Source: a virus
Direction: 5' to 3' (one strand)
Virus record (IMG/VR): IMGVR_UViG_3300042898_001429
Location: 1-64,000 of that record
DNA length: 64,000 bases
Shown: in pieces, positions 63,852 to 64,000 of the stretch
Layout of the letters: the number at the start of each line of letters is the position of its first letter
Position numbering within the stretch: position 1 is the stretch's first letter
Notes under the pieces: model-generated
Database searches by the model: none
Told to the model about the DNA's origin: nothing
What the model saw: only the letters and a program-made list of their open reading frames with translations
Program-made: the position numbers and the translations under genes

Positions 63852-64000
63852 TAGTACCTCACTATATAGTTTAGAACCATTGTTGGCTGCATTACGCTAT
63901 GAGATTCAGCAGCAGATGCAGCCGTGTTGGGTTGGTTGCTCATCGTTACAGAACCTGAAATTGAACCAGCAGGGGTAAAAGAGTGTGCATGACGAGCAGA
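63851..64000 (-). CDS. Tail collar-type fibre protein (C-terminus only)
   Basis: Only the last 49 residues lie in the window (SARHAHSFTPAGS ... MQPTMVLNYIVRY). The H-x-H-x-F and the final QPTMVLNYIVRY are typical of phage tail collar/MdpB-type proteins. The stop overlaps the next start (TAATG). The N-terminal part lies beyond position 64000. Confidence 0.7.
   Translation of the reverse strand, partial: SARHAHSFTPAGSISGSVTMSNQPNTAASAAESHSVMQPTMVLNYIVRY

Noticed and set aside
1-64000. tRNA genes, rRNA, integrase and attachment sites
   Set aside because: No cloverleaf, recombinase motif or duplicated attachment core was recognised by eye; a dedicated tRNA scan would be needed to exclude short tRNAs fully.

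Overview
The window is part of the genome of a tailed bacteriophage with a contractile tail (a myophage). Hallmarks are a large terminase, a portal, an N4-gp56-type capsid protein, a tail sheath, a tail tube, a tape measure and a gp25/baseplate-J/gpD/LysM baseplate set. The host is most likely an actinobacterium: the phage carries a WhiB-like iron-sulfur regulator, an Rpf/transglycosylase-like exported protein, a DUF6378 protein and several small families I know mainly from actinophages. Base composition is moderate to low in GC, which fits the low-GC aquatic Actinobacteria better than Streptomyces or Mycobacterium. The host assignment is inference. No integrase, repressor, tRNA or CRISPR array was seen, so the phage looks virulent.

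Layout. Almost everything is on the minus strand, tightly packed with ATGA or TAATG overlaps. In transcription order from the right edge: tail collar and tail-fibre genes (64000 to 56800), an M15-type endolysin and small membrane proteins (56500 to 54900), large terminase and head-associated proteins (54860 to 51550), a strong promoter at about 51330, a DNA-binding protein plus metallophosphoesterase (51272 to 49859), portal, scaffold and capsid (49180 to 45511), a second group of tail-appendage-like genes (45427 to 43299), neck proteins (42668 to 40171), sheath, tube, a frameshifted tail-assembly chaperone, tape measure with an embedded M15 domain, and the baseplate (40125 to 27882).

A short plus-strand island (25390 to 26815) interrupts the minus strand. 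It carries two tiny basic proteins, two membrane proteins, a DUF6321-like protein and a Dps-like ferritin. Left of it, a divergent promoter starts the minus-strand replication module (25319 to 12187): HTH protein, DnaC-like loader, DnaB-like helicase, primase, SNF2 helicase, MerR-like protein, ssDNA-binding protein, family A DNA polymerase, RecA, resolvase-like nuclease and Cas4-like exonuclease. Next come very small membrane peptides, a second resolvase and a SpoVS-like protein (12190 to 10623). An accessory block (10615 to 5890) holds two interleaved families of small hydrophilic paralogs and a disordered Ala/Pro/Lys-rich protein that ends in a candidate programmed -1 frameshift. The left end carries metabolic and regulatory genes (dTDP-glucose dehydratase, HAD nucleotidase, DUF6378, WhiB) and a truncated Rpf-like gene.

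The most unusual signals are the canonical-looking -1 frameshift cassette at 6477-6511, the chaperone that needs a +1 (or -2) shift at about 37170-37185, the paralog block at 5.9-9.8 kb, the cluster of 27-28 residue membrane peptides at 11.3-12.0 kb, and a perfect 20-bp inverted repeat with a nested hairpin at 502-567. Functions are assigned from motifs read by eye; no database search was possible.
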